NCBI GenBank assembly: GCA_947446815.1
Contig: CANFGT010000001.1
Coordinates: 124,001 to 188,000, forward strand
Reading direction: 5' to 3'
Length of the DNA stretch: 64,000 bases
Origin: Acidimicrobiaceae bacterium
GTDB taxonomy: Bacteria; Actinomycetota; Acidimicrobiia; Acidimicrobiales; Ilumatobacteraceae
The position numbers and the translations under genes were made by a program. Positions 32,630 to 43,848 of this stretch are shown here, one piece after another. The notes below the pieces were generated by a model. That model saw only the letters and a list, made by a program, of their open reading frames with translations, did not search any database and had not been told where the DNA came from. How positions within the stretch are numbered: the first letter of the stretch is position 1; every line of letters starts with the position of its first letter.

Positions 32630-33652
32630 CTAGGAAAGAGGACATTTCCACCGAAAGACGGTGCCGCTAGTGCTTCCTGGCAAGAGCGAAAACTCTCCGC
32701 CGTGAGTGCTGGCTCGGTGGGCGAGAGAGAGTGTTCCTCCGCGGCGACGTTGATTTCCTTGTGGTCCAACACCGTCATCTTCAATTTCAACTTCAATTAA
32801 ATCCGACGTGACATCGACAGAGATCTTTACGTGCGTTGCTTTAGCGTGTCGCGCTGCGTTGGAGAGTCCTTCGCGTATCACGTTCTCAACATCGTCAAGC
32901 AGGTCTGTTGGCAATTCGTGCTCTAGATGAAGTTGTACTTCTGGCGGAGTGGGCCAAGCCGTTGCGAACATATCGACAATTTTTTCAATGCTGTCACGTA
33001 ATGGAGGATGTTCTGATGGAACGATGTCAAAGATAGTGCTGCGAATTTCAGAAATAACTTCATGCAATGAATTAATCGCCCATTCTTTGTCGTCTCGCGT
33101 TTTTAAATTCAAGCTGATTGCAAAGAGATTTTGAATAATTGAATCATGCAAATCGCGCGCAATTCGGGAACGTTCTGCCTCAAGTGTGGATTGTCGAGTT
33201 GCGTCGGTGTATGCCTTGCGCTGTGCAATGAGCTCGAGCTCTAACGCTGTCATGTCGCTCAGGTCTGAGCCGATCTCGACAACTGAATCCCCCGTTCGCA
33301 TCCATGTCACATCGATGCGAACGAGAACTTCTGGATTGCGATATTGGTCAACTTCATCTTCGCCAATGTGGAAAATTTGTTTCACGACACCTTGTTCAAA
33401 AGCTTGTTCCACAAATTGAAGTGCACCTTCGGGTTCGTAGTACGTAGCCATCATGCTTTGGCCAACGAACGGAGGGGTGACGCGAATGGATTCATATTGA
33501 TCGTTCCACCAAATAAGAACAGCATCAATGACTTTTCCGGATTCATCTCTGACCAACCGATGTAATCCGATGTAATCCCGAAGATTGCTCATCAGAGATT
33601 CCACTTTTTCTTCGGAACACATGCCTTGAGGGATGTGTACAGGGCAAGGCAT
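32630..33652 (-). CDS. Cytoplasmic sensor histidine kinase, NarL/HisKA_3 type
   Basis: 340 residues, no membrane segment. Residues 20-150 look like a PAS-type sensor, so the signal is probably internal. The HisKA_3 dimerisation domain has ARDLHDSIIQNLFAISL with phospho-acceptor His169. The ATPase domain has NVIREGLSNAARHAKATHVKI, EDDGVGPQGN and GGTLSLAHRAS. It should phosphorylate the regulator encoded 10 nt upstream. AGGAAA precedes ATG 33652. Its own stop is 3 nt before the inverted repeat of the TasA-like gene. Confidence 0.87.
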   Translation of the reverse strand: MPCPVHIPQGMCSEEKVESLMSNLRDYIGLHRLVRDESGKVIDAVLIWWNDQYESIRVTPPFVGQSMMATYYEPEGALQFVEQAFEQGVVKQIFHIGEDEVDQYRNPEVLVRIDVTWMRTGDSVVEIGSDLSDMTALELELIAQRKAYTDATRQSTLEAERSRIARDLHDSIIQNLFAISLNLKTRDDKEWAINSLHEVISEIRSTIFDIVPSEHPPLRDSIEKIVDMFATAWPTPPEVQLHLEHELPTDLLDDVENVIREGLSNAARHAKATHVKISVDVTSDLIEVEIEDDGVGPQGNQRRRGGTLSLAHRASTHGGEFSLLPGSTSGTVFRWKCPLS

Positions 33653-33661
33653 TCTGGTTTC

Positions 33662-34315
33662 CTATTTTTCAGGTGGAGTGGATGGCAGATTCGCTGTGGC
33701 GACCATGACTGCGAGTTGTGTTCTGTTGGCTGCGCCAACTGAAGTGAGAATGCGAGACACGCGATTCTTAATGGTCTGAACACTGAAGTTGATAGCCGAT
33801 GCAATTTCTTTGTCTGTCATTCCTTTGGAGACTAAGTCGGCAATTTCTCTGTCTGCTTCGTCAAGCACACTTAACTGTGATGGATTGAGATGCTGGCGCC
33901 GTTGCGAAGCGGCTCGCGCGGCTTGTGCATCGACGAGTTTGAGTCCGGCATGAACATCTCGAATTGCTTCAGTGAGATCTCTCGTTGGTGCTCCTTTGAG
34001 GATCAGCGCATCTGCACCTGATGAATAAGCATCAACGAGTAGTTCGTCTTCGAGGAAAGAGGTCAAAAGCACGACTCGAACATCGGGTTGGTTGGCTTTG
34101 ATCCAGCGCGTGATGTCGTGGCCGGTGCCATCAATCAGACGCACGTCGAGAACCGCAACATCAATCTTGCCTTCGTTCTGGGCGAGGTGTTTCAAGCAGG
34201 CGTCCACACCTCGGGCCGAAGCGACTACTTCGATGTCTTTTTCGTCCGATAACACTCGGCCGAGCGCATCGCGCACCATGTCATGGTCGTCGCAAATCAG
34301 TACTCGTATCCCCAT
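33662..34315 (-). CDS. LuxR/NarL-type response regulator
   Basis: 217 residues from ATG 34315. The receiver domain has acidic Asp9-Asp10, phospho-acceptor Asp57 in VLDVRL, Thr in LLTSF and Lys in LILKGAP. The C-terminal helix-turn-helix is DREIADLVSKGMTDKEIASAINFSVQTIKNRVSRIL. It is in an operon with the histidine kinase at 32630. TACAAT ends 6 nt before ATG 34315, ruling out the longer frame to 34384. The nearest candidate target is the inverted repeat upstream of the TasA-like gene. Confidence 0.9.
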   Translation of the reverse strand: MGIRVLICDDHDMVRDALGRVLSDEKDIEVVASARGVDACLKHLAQNEGKIDVAVLDVRLIDGTGHDITRWIKANQPDVRVVLLTSFLEDELLVDAYSSGADALILKGAPTRDLTEAIRDVHAGLKLVDAQAARAASQRRQHLNPSQLSVLDEADREIADLVSKGMTDKEIASAINFSVQTIKNRVSRILTSVGAANRTQLAVMVATANLPSTPPEK

Positions 34316-34321
34316 CCACGG

Positions 34322-34327
34322 ATTGTA
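34322..34327 (-). promoter_or_regulatory. Leaderless -10 (TACAAT) deciding the response-regulator start
   Basis: TACAAT on the minus strand, 6 nt before ATG 34315. It lies within the longer open frame and contradicts the upstream start. Confidence 0.6.
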
Positions 34328-34382
34328 TGTGGTATTTGGATAACCCCTCGCCGATGGAAGTACTGATGTCATGATGGAGGGC

Positions 34383-35495
34383 ATGCGTATTGACCGAATC
34401 CGAGTGATTCAGACACCACTGAACGTGGTTGAGCCATTACGCACCTCCGATGGAATACATGAGTCGCGTTTAGCAACTCTTATTGAACTCATGGATTCCG
34501 ATGGATATATCGGCTGGGGTGAGAATGTTGCACCATCGGGCGTTGCATATGTGGGGGAATCAGCAGCTGAATCCGTCACGGCAATGACATCGCTATTTGC
34601 GCCACTGCTTACTGGTCGCGAAATTGACGTGTATGAGATGTTGCCAGAGACATGGTGGGGAATTCAGGGACACAACTTCGCAAAGCACGCATTGGAATCC
34701 GCCGTGTGGGATATCCATGCCCAGCAGGAGAAGAAGTCATTACGTCACGTGTTAGGTGGTGAACGCCTCACGATTACACCGGGCGTGGTCGTTGGCATCG
34801 CAGACACAATTGATGTGACAGTTGCTGAAGTGAAGAATCGCATCGCGCAGGGCTATGTGCGGGTCAAAGTGAAGATTGCCCCAGGCCGAGACGCAGAAGT
34901 ATTGCGAGCCATTCGCATTGAATGCGGAGATGACTTCATTTTGCAAGCTGATGCCAATGCTGCATACACGAAGAATGACATCGCGCATCTCGCAACATTT
35001 GACGAGTTCAATCTTCAGTTCATAGAACAGCCATTTGCAGCCGAAGATTTACAATCGCATGTTGAACTGGCTGAGCGCAGTGCAACCCCCGTATGTCTTG
35101 ATGAGTCCATCTGCACTATTGATGATTTGTTGACTGCCATTGAAATGAAGGCGTGCACCGTGGTGAACATCAAGCCTTCGCGCGTGGGTGGCATTGGTGC
35201 CGCGGTCCAGATGCATCACATTTTGAGATCCCATGAGATGGATGCATGGGTGGGCGGAATGCTGGAATCTGGGATAGGTCGGGCATCGTGTCTTGCGCTG
35301 GCCTCGCTGCCGGGCTTTACATTGACCCCCGACCTCTCTGCATCTCGTCGCTATTTCTCGGAAGATCTCACGGAGCCATTCGAGTTGGTGAGCGGATCTA
35401 TTGTGGTGCCTGATGGCGTGGGAATTGGTGTTGTGCCGCTGGATGGGGTGTTGTTGTCTCCAAACACTCATATACAAACCGTGTTTGCGCGCTAA
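34383..35495 (+). CDS. menC: o-Succinylbenzoate synthase / N-succinylamino-acid racemase
   Basis: 370 residues of the enolase superfamily. VRVKVKIAPG gives the K-x-K base, ADANAAY, FIEQPF and LDESI the three metal acids, and NIKPSRVGG the second Lys. Length and sequence match the MenC/NSAR group (near 370) that can make o-succinylbenzoate for menaquinone or racemise N-succinylamino acids. The M20 hydrolase gene downstream favours the racemase role in D-amino acid salvage, but no other men gene is here to compare. ATG 34383 has a GGAGG ribosome site; ATG 34371 and 34374 are in frame upstream. Confidence 0.8.
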   Translation: MRIDRIRVIQTPLNVVEPLRTSDGIHESRLATLIELMDSDGYIGWGENVAPSGVAYVGESAAESVTAMTSLFAPLLTGREIDVYEMLPETWWGIQGHNFAKHALESAVWDIHAQQEKKSLRHVLGGERLTITPGVVVGIADTIDVTVAEVKNRIAQGYVRVKVKIAPGRDAEVLRAIRIECGDDFILQADANAAYTKNDIAHLATFDEFNLQFIEQPFAAEDLQSHVELAERSATPVCLDESICTIDDLLTAIEMKACTVVNIKPSRVGGIGAAVQMHHILRSHEMDAWVGGMLESGIGRASCLALASLPGFTLTPDLSASRRYFSEDLTEPFELVSGSIVVPDGVGIGVVPLDGVLLSPNTHIQTVFAR

Positions 35496-35515
35496 TACAT
35501 GGCACGATTACTCCC

Positions 35516-38332
<2,817 letters not shown>

Positions 38333-38339
38333 CTGTGCC

Positions 38340-38345
38340 ACGGTA
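38340..38345 (-). promoter_or_regulatory. Leaderless -10 element (TACCGT)
   Basis: TACCGT on the minus strand, 7 nt before ATG 38332; it overlaps the alternative GTG at 38341 and argues against it. Confidence 0.5.
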
Positions 38346-38410
38346 CAACTCTCGCATGGGGTGACGGCGGCACGGGGGAGAGTGCACAGCCATCAGTAGT
38401 CTGTTCTGCG

Positions 38411-39154
38411 ATGGAAGCGTCGACTTTTTCAAAGCTCTCCGTGTTCTTCCCCATGTGGAATGAGCAGGATTACATCGAACGTGCCATTGATGCCGCACGC
38501 GAAGAGTGCGAAGACCTCATGTCGACCAATGACATCGGTGACTACGAACTCATTGTGGTCGATGATGCGTCCACTGATAAAACTCCCGAAATTGCTGCTC
38601 GGTTGGCAAACGAAGATCCTCGCGTGAAAGTTGTGCGTCACCCTGAGAATCGCAAATTGGGTGGCTCGATGAAGTCTGGTTTTGAAGCGGCAACGGGTGA
38701 TCTAGTTCTGTACACCGACGCTGACTTGCCGTTCGATATGCATGATGTTCATAAAGCGATTCGTTTGTTGCGCTATTACAACGCCGACGTGGTCAGTGCG
38801 TATAGGTTCGATCGTACGGGTGAAGGGTATGTACGTACCGTGTACTCGTTTTTCTACAACCTGATGGTGCGAGTGTTGTTTGGTGTTCGCATGCGTGACA
38901 TCAACTTTGCATTCAAGTTGTGCCGCACCCGCATCTTTGACCATGTTGAGTTGAAGAGTGAAGGTTCATTCATCGATGCCGAGCTGGCGGTCAAGGCTCA
39001 GAAGTTTGGCTACACCGTTATTCAGTTTGGTGTTGACTATTTCCCTCGTACTCGAGGAGTCTCGACGTTGAGTTCTCCCGGTGTCATTATCAAGATTCTG
39101 CGTGAAGCACGCTCATTACGGCGTGAAATTAGGGGAATTACCCCCGTCGTCTAG
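38411..39154 (+). CDS. Family 2 glycosyltransferase (DPM1-like)
   Basis: 247 residues. VFFPMWNEQDYIERAID, LIVVDDASTDKTPEIAARLA and LVLYTDADLPFD give the GT-A fold with the DxD metal site. RTRGVSTLSSPGVIIKIL follows at the end. No membrane segment is evident, so it is the soluble dolichyl/polyprenyl-phosphate sugar transferase kind, probably charging a lipid carrier for wall or glycoprotein assembly. TAGTCT lies 8 nt before ATG 38411. The open frame upstream to 38096 crosses the divergent gene and is a shadow. Confidence 0.85.
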   Translation: MEASTFSKLSVFFPMWNEQDYIERAIDAAREECEDLMSTNDIGDYELIVVDDASTDKTPEIAARLANEDPRVKVVRHPENRKLGGSMKSGFEAATGDLVLYTDADLPFDMHDVHKAIRLLRYYNADVVSAYRFDRTGEGYVRTVYSFFYNLMVRVLFGVRMRDINFAFKLCRTRIFDHVELKSEGSFIDAELAVKAQKFGYTVIQFGVDYFPRTRGVSTLSSPGVIIKILREARSLRREIRGITPVV

Positions 39155-39198
39155 CCCGAAGTCCCGCTCTGCGGGGTGGTTGGTAGCGTTCAGGGCTC

Positions 39199-40308
39199 GT
39201 GAGCGAGCCTTTTGATCCAGAGATGAGCGAGCCATATTTTCCCGAGGACTATGCGGGGGAATATCCCGCTGGTTATATCCCGCCCCATGATCCGTGGTGG
39301 GTGCATTGGCGACCCGCCATGATCGCCGCGGCGCTCTTCGCCACAACCGTTGGTGGCGTTGTCATCGCAAAGAACAACACATCGGCACCTGCTACCACGA
39401 CCACATCATCGGTTGCGCCTGGACAATGTCCCGATGGCTCACCCATCACGTGCTTTCCACAGAATCGAATTATCCGCGGGGGCATGAAGGGCAATGACGT
39501 ACGCCGAGTGCAGCAGCGCCTGAAAGACCTTCATTTTGACCCAGGCACCATTGACGGCATTTACGGCGGTGACACAACGATGGCCATCTGGGCATTCCAA
39601 TCATTGGTTCTCAAAGTGCCTCGTAATGCCCTCGTTGACTTCGTGACACCAGTCTTGTGGGATGCGATGCGCGGCAATGTGGTGATCACGCCTCGTCGTC
39701 AACCAGGAACGCCACATCACGTTGAGGTGTATCTCCCCGAACAAGTTCTCGTTGTCTTCACCGGGACCGAAGTCAACCTAGTGACGCACATCTCGACCGG
39801 GACGGGCCAGCACTGGTGTGAAGAAGTGATTATCGACCCAGGCGAAGAAGGAAACAAAGGCGCTGATGTCATCAAAGAGGGTTGGTGTGGTGATGCAGTG
39901 ACTCCTGGTGGTATCTATCGCTTCTACAACCGCAAGATTGGTCTGCGCCAAAGCAAGTTGGGCACCATGTGGAACCCGGTGTATTTCAACTTTGGTATTG
40001 CAGTGCACGGTGCAATGACAATTCCTAAAGAACCGGCGTCACATGGTTGTGTGCGTATCCCCATTTTCATCTCGGAGTATTTCTACACGTTGGTGGAATA
40101 CAACGATCGTGTGTATGTGTTTGATGGCGTAAAAGAACCTGAACAATATGGATCGCAGATTCCTCCTTCCGATAAGAAGGATCCGAATTACACAACGACG
40201 ACATCGAGTACGACATCAACAACTATCCCGAAGACCACCGTGCCAAAGACAACTGTTCCGAAGACCACTGTTCCGCGCACGACGTCAACGTCGTCAACGA
40301 CTCCGTAA
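39199..40308 (+). CDS. L,D-transpeptidase with peptidoglycan-binding domain
   Basis: 369 residues. A cytosolic N-terminus with Pro/Tyr repeats, one membrane segment (about 35-55), a peptidoglycan-binding helical domain (GMKGNDVRRVQQRLKDLHFDPG) and a YkuD catalytic domain with AVHGAMTIPKEPASHGCVRIP; nucleophile Cys near 284. Such enzymes form 3-3 crosslinks in the cell wall. The C-terminus is a Thr/Pro tail with several KTTVP repeats, likely spanning the wall. GTG 39199 is used; ATG 39223 is possible. Confidence 0.88.
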   Translation: MSEPFDPEMSEPYFPEDYAGEYPAGYIPPHDPWWVHWRPAMIAAALFATTVGGVVIAKNNTSAPATTTTSSVAPGQCPDGSPITCFPQNRIIRGGMKGNDVRRVQQRLKDLHFDPGTIDGIYGGDTTMAIWAFQSLVLKVPRNALVDFVTPVLWDAMRGNVVITPRRQPGTPHHVEVYLPEQVLVVFTGTEVNLVTHISTGTGQHWCEEVIIDPGEEGNKGADVIKEGWCGDAVTPGGIYRFYNRKIGLRQSKLGTMWNPVYFNFGIAVHGAMTIPKEPASHGCVRIPIFISEYFYTLVEYNDRVYVFDGVKEPEQYGSQIPPSDKKDPNYTTTTSSTTSTTIPKTTVPKTTVPKTTVPRTTSTSSTTP

Positions 40309-40337
40309 TTCTCTTTAGCTCAATTCTCTTTAGCTCA
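40308..40337. repeat. 15-bp tandem duplication at convergent gene ends
   Basis: ATTCTCTTTAGCTCA occurs twice without a gap (40308-40322 and 40323-40337). The first copy starts at the last base of the L,D-transpeptidase stop, the second covers the DUF305 stop. It looks like a recent slippage event. Confidence 0.85.
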
Positions 40338-40965
40338 GCTGGGCAAGAATTTTGGTGAGCTCATTAATCTCTGATGTCTGAGAAGTGATGATTGCATGCG
40401 CCAAAGCGACGACTTCTTTATTCTTGCCGTGTGTGTTCACAAATTCAGCCATGTGAAGGCCACCTTTATGGTGCGCGATCATCAGAGTGGCAAATATTTT
40501 GTCGGCTTGCGCATTGCGTGCTTTGTAGAGCGATTGCAATTCAGAATCGGTTGCCATGCCGGTCATTTCCTCTAAAGGAACCGGCATCCCCATCCAGCCC
40601 ATCGCGGTATCTGACTCGTTGGTCTCAGACTCGCCAAACATTCGCAGCATCTGAGCCATGCGGCCATTTTCTGCGGATTGGTCAAGCATGATTTCTCGTG
40701 CGATTGTGTGCAGGAGTGCGTTTCCCTGTGGGGAAGCCCCGAGGTATACAACGGACATAGTGACTGCCTGTTCATGGTGAATACGCATGTCCTGCAGGAA
40801 CCCAGTGTCTATTTGGTTATGGGCTGCAACTGAATCGGTTCGACCGATGGCGAAGCCAATAGATCCAGCGGTGATCACAAGCACGAGAAGCATGAGTGCA
40901 ATATTCAGTGGATTCTTCCACCAGGGGAGAAGTTCGTCTGGGGTGCTGTCCGTCTCGGTATTCAC
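40330..40965 (-). CDS. DUF305 membrane-anchored protein
   Basis: 211 residues. One membrane segment near residues 20-42, then a DUF305 ferritin-like four-helix bundle: FLQDMRIHHEQAVTMS, LDQSAENGRMAQML and MIAHHKGGLHMAEF, with His/Met clusters that suggest metal (copper) binding. It is probably exposed outside the membrane. Function is not established; related genes lie near copper-handling systems, not seen here. TACCGT ends 7 nt before GTG 40965, preferred over GTG 40974. It is divergent from bioY with 27 nt between starts. Confidence 0.83.
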   Translation of the reverse strand: MNTETDSTPDELLPWWKNPLNIALMLLVLVITAGSIGFAIGRTDSVAAHNQIDTGFLQDMRIHHEQAVTMSVVYLGASPQGNALLHTIAREIMLDQSAENGRMAQMLRMFGESETNESDTAMGWMGMPVPLEEMTGMATDSELQSLYKARNAQADKIFATLMIAHHKGGLHMAEFVNTHGKNKEVVALAHAIITSQTSEINELTKILAQLS

Positions 40966-40972
40966 TCGGCAC

Positions 40973-40978
40973 ACGGTA
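40973..40978 (-). promoter_or_regulatory. Leaderless -10 (TACCGT) facing the bioY -10
   Basis: TACCGT on the minus strand, 7 nt before GTG 40965. The bioY -10 TAGCCT (40980-40985) is only 1 nt away on the other strand, so the two promoters exclude each other. Confidence 0.5.
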
Positions 40979-40992
40979 GTAGCCTTGCGCGC

Positions 40993-41616
40993 ATGGAAAC
41001 TACAGCCCCCATCGTCTTGTCAGACCTCGTTTCGTTCCCTCGCACAGTGAATCGTGCTTGGGTTCGTGATGCAGTTCTTGTTCTTTCTGCAGCACTTTTC
41101 ACTGCACTGTGTGCGCAAATCACTATTCACCTTGGTTTCACACCAGTTCCTTTGACGGGACAAACATTCGCAGTTTTGTCCGTGGGTGGCATTCTCGGAA
41201 CACGCCGCGCCATGGCTAGCCAGGTTGTCTACTGGGCTCTCGGAGCTACTGGTCTTCCTTTTTATGCGGCGAATCAAGATGGAATCCGCGGTGGATGGAA
41301 ACTCGCAACAGGTTCCACATTCGGTTACTTCGTTGGATTCGTAGTGGCGGCTGGTGTTGTTGGTTGGTTTGCTGACCGACGTAACGATCGCAACTACGTA
41401 TCGTCTTTGTCTGCCATGTTCCTTGCTTCAGGCATTATCTATGCATTCGGTGCGCTGTGGCTTGCACACTCATTGAACATCTCAGTTGCAGCAGGTGGGA
41501 AGGACGCTCTCTATTACGGCGTCACTCCATTCCTCGTCGGAGATTTTCTGAAAGCCGTTATTGCAGCAGCAATCGCTCCGCTCGGCTGGGCTTCGTACTA
41601 CGCAAAGCCGCGCTAG
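40993..41616 (+). CDS. bioY: Biotin transporter BioY
   Basis: 207 residues, about six membrane segments. TPVPLTGQTFAVLSVGGILGTRRAM and ATGSTFGYFVGFVVAAGVVGWFADRR are BioY signatures. BioY is the substrate-binding S-component of a biotin uptake ECF transporter and can work alone. No ATPase is adjacent. TAGCCT ends 7 nt before ATG 40993. A TetR regulator follows after 12 nt and may belong to the same transcript. Confidence 0.92.
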   Translation: METTAPIVLSDLVSFPRTVNRAWVRDAVLVLSAALFTALCAQITIHLGFTPVPLTGQTFAVLSVGGILGTRRAMASQVVYWALGATGLPFYAANQDGIRGGWKLATGSTFGYFVGFVVAAGVVGWFADRRNDRNYVSSLSAMFLASGIIYAFGALWLAHSLNISVAAGGKDALYYGVTPFLVGDFLKAVIAAAIAPLGWASYYAKPR

Positions 41617-41628
41617 TAAGGAAATTTT

Positions 41629-42270
41629 GTGACGCCGCCTACTGCAGATGTCGCTCCACAAGGGCGCAAACTGGGTCGGCCGGCGGACTCAGACTCTTCA
41701 GATACACGCGAGCGAATCATTTCGTGTGCATGCAATAAGTTTGCGAGCGAAGGTTTCGAAGGCACGACGAATAAGGACATTGCAGCGCAAGCGGGCATTT
41801 CCACTGCGGCGTTGTATCACTACTTTCCATCTAAGTCAGATTTGTATGTCGCAGTCTGTGAGCACATCACATGTGTGTTTACAGAAGTGTTTCGTGTCGT
41901 CAAGGAAAATGATGCGCGGCTTGAGCGCCGCATCACGGCTCTCCTTGCAGAGAACGGAAAAATCGGGACTGCAACTCCTTCGATTGTTGGATTCATCACG
42001 GGCATTTCCGCTGTCGTTAAAAAACATCCAGAAGTGGCTCGTGGAGCAGACACATTCAATGCGGGCTTTCGGCGTTTGACCTTTGATCTCATTGAGTCAT
42101 CGACTGAAAAAGATGCAATTTTGGCCGGCGCTTCAGTGAATGGCTTTGTGGACCTCACCGTTGCTGTCCTTGCAGGTTTAGGCCGAATGAGTGCCCGCGG
42201 CGAGCAAGATCGCCGTGATGCTGCAGTGGAAATGTACTTACAGCTCATTCGTTCGACATCTCGCAAGTAG
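41629..42270 (+). CDS. TetR-family transcriptional regulator
   Basis: 213 residues from GTG 41629, preceded by AAGGAAATTTT. The helix-turn-helix is RIISCACNKFASEGFEGTTNKDIAAQAGISTAALYHYFPSKSDLYVAVC, standard TetR. The ligand domain is all-helical and unrecognised. It lies between bioY and pgi, with pgi 5 nt downstream, so it may control that operon or bioY. Confidence 0.88.
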   Translation: MTPPTADVAPQGRKLGRPADSDSSDTRERIISCACNKFASEGFEGTTNKDIAAQAGISTAALYHYFPSKSDLYVAVCEHITCVFTEVFRVVKENDARLERRITALLAENGKIGTATPSIVGFITGISAVVKKHPEVARGADTFNAGFRRLTFDLIESSTEKDAILAGASVNGFVDLTVAVLAGLGRMSARGEQDRRDAAVEMYLQLIRSTSRK

Positions 42271-42275
42271 TTTGG

Positions 42276-43805
42276 GTGGCAGTGAAAGCCAACGAACTTC
42301 AGAATCTCAGAGTGCAATCGGAGAATTTGCGCTCGATTACAGAATTGTTTGCAGCGGATTCTGCACGCGCCTCGCGGTTCACGGTTGATGCATGTGGCAT
42401 CCATGCGGACTTCTCGCGACAACTTATTAGTTCTTCGCTTCTGGATTCTCTCCTTGTCGCTGTTGCATCTCATCAGATCCACGACCGCTTTGCATCAATG
42501 ATGTCGGGAGAGGTCATTAACACCACAGAGAATCGTCGTGTGTTGCACACTGCGTTGCGGGCAAACGCAGACGCCAACGAATGGTCCGTGCTTGCATCGG
42601 TGCAACATCAACGAGCTGCTGCATTCGCAGAGTCCATTCGTGCCTCAGCTGATATTGACGCAGTGATCAATATCGGGATTGGCGGAAGCGATCTTGGCCC
42701 GGAATTGGCCGTAGGTGGCTTACGTCGATTCCATGATGGACCCGTTGTGCGATTTATTTCCAACATTGACGCCGCAGATTTTGATGCAGCGATAGAGGGC
42801 CTCAATCCTGCTCGTACGTTGTTTGTCGTCTCTTCGAAAACATTTACCACGCTGGAAACCATGCATAATGCAGAACGCGCACGCGCGTGGGTATCGGCAT
42901 CAGGCGTCGATTGGGTCTCACGGTTTGCTGCTGCGACAGCGAGTCCTCGTGATGCGATTGCTTGGGGTATCTCGGCGGAACAGACTTTTGAATTCTTTGA
43001 CTGGGTCGGTGGACGATTCTCATTGTCATCAGTCATCGGATTACCAGTGATGTGTGCCATCGGTGCGGAGAACTTCAAAGAGATGTTGCGAGGCATGCAT
43101 GACATGGATTTGCACGCTCTGCAGGCTCCGACCGCAGAGAATCTGCCGATGATGCATGCGCTCACCTGGTTTGTAAATGCGGTGTTGTTGCAGTTGCCGA
43201 CCGTCGCTGTTGTTCCGTATAGCCATGACCTTGCGCGACTGCCGGCATTTCTGCAGCAGTTGGTGATGGAAAGCAACGGCAAAGGTGTGTCGAATGATGG
43301 GTCGGCGTTAACACATGGAACATCGCCAGTGGTGTGGGGCGAACCTGGCACCAATGGTCAACATGCGTTCTTCCAAATGTTGCACCAAGGCACGCAAGTA
43401 GTACCGGTGGAATTCATTAGTTCCGTTGAGCCTCTCGGCGATGATGTTGTCGCACATGATTTGTTGATTGCGAACATGATCGCGCAAGCAGAGGCATTGG
43501 CCGGCGGAAGTGTGGCTCATGATCCACAACGCGGTTTCCCAGGCAATCGTCCGAACACAATATTGATGCTGGATCGTCTTGACCCCTATTCGCTTGGTGC
43601 ACTAATTGCGATGTATGAACATTCGACAGCCGTCCAGGGTTGGCTGATGGGCGTGAATAGTTTTGATCAATTCGGAGTGGATTTGGGCAAATCAATGGCC
43701 CAAATTGCAGTAAATGCAATTGAAAAAGGTGTCGCGGATTCGTCGCAAACCATGACACACCCTTTGATGGAATGGTTTTTGCAGAAGCGACGTAACAAGT
43801 CGTAG
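42276..43805 (+). CDS. pgi: Glucose-6-phosphate isomerase
   Basis: 509 residues, two SIS-type subdomains. INIGIGGSDLGPELAVGGLRRF, VSSKTFTTLETMHNA, DWVGGRFSLSSVIGLP, SNGKGV and EPGTNGQHAFFQMLHQGT match Pgi, which interconverts glucose-6-phosphate and fructose-6-phosphate. GTG 42276 is used, with GTG 42282 an equal option. It follows the TetR gene by 5 nt. Confidence 0.95.
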   Translation: MAVKANELQNLRVQSENLRSITELFAADSARASRFTVDACGIHADFSRQLISSSLLDSLLVAVASHQIHDRFASMMSGEVINTTENRRVLHTALRANADANEWSVLASVQHQRAAAFAESIRASADIDAVINIGIGGSDLGPELAVGGLRRFHDGPVVRFISNIDAADFDAAIEGLNPARTLFVVSSKTFTTLETMHNAERARAWVSASGVDWVSRFAAATASPRDAIAWGISAEQTFEFFDWVGGRFSLSSVIGLPVMCAIGAENFKEMLRGMHDMDLHALQAPTAENLPMMHALTWFVNAVLLQLPTVAVVPYSHDLARLPAFLQQLVMESNGKGVSNDGSALTHGTSPVVWGEPGTNGQHAFFQMLHQGTQVVPVEFISSVEPLGDDVVAHDLLIANMIAQAEALAGGSVAHDPQRGFPGNRPNTILMLDRLDPYSLGALIAMYEHSTAVQGWLMGVNSFDQFGVDLGKSMAQIAVNAIEKGVADSSQTMTHPLMEWFLQKRRNKS

Positions 43806-43848
43806 CCAGATCATGTGAATGGGGCAACTGCGCCCTATCCTGCCCTAA

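Noticed and set aside
41820-42482. 220-residue minus-strand open frame
   Set aside because: It is the antisense shadow of the TetR and pgi genes.
42608-43354. 248-residue minus-strand open frame
   Set aside because: It is antisense to pgi, with low-complexity shadow composition.
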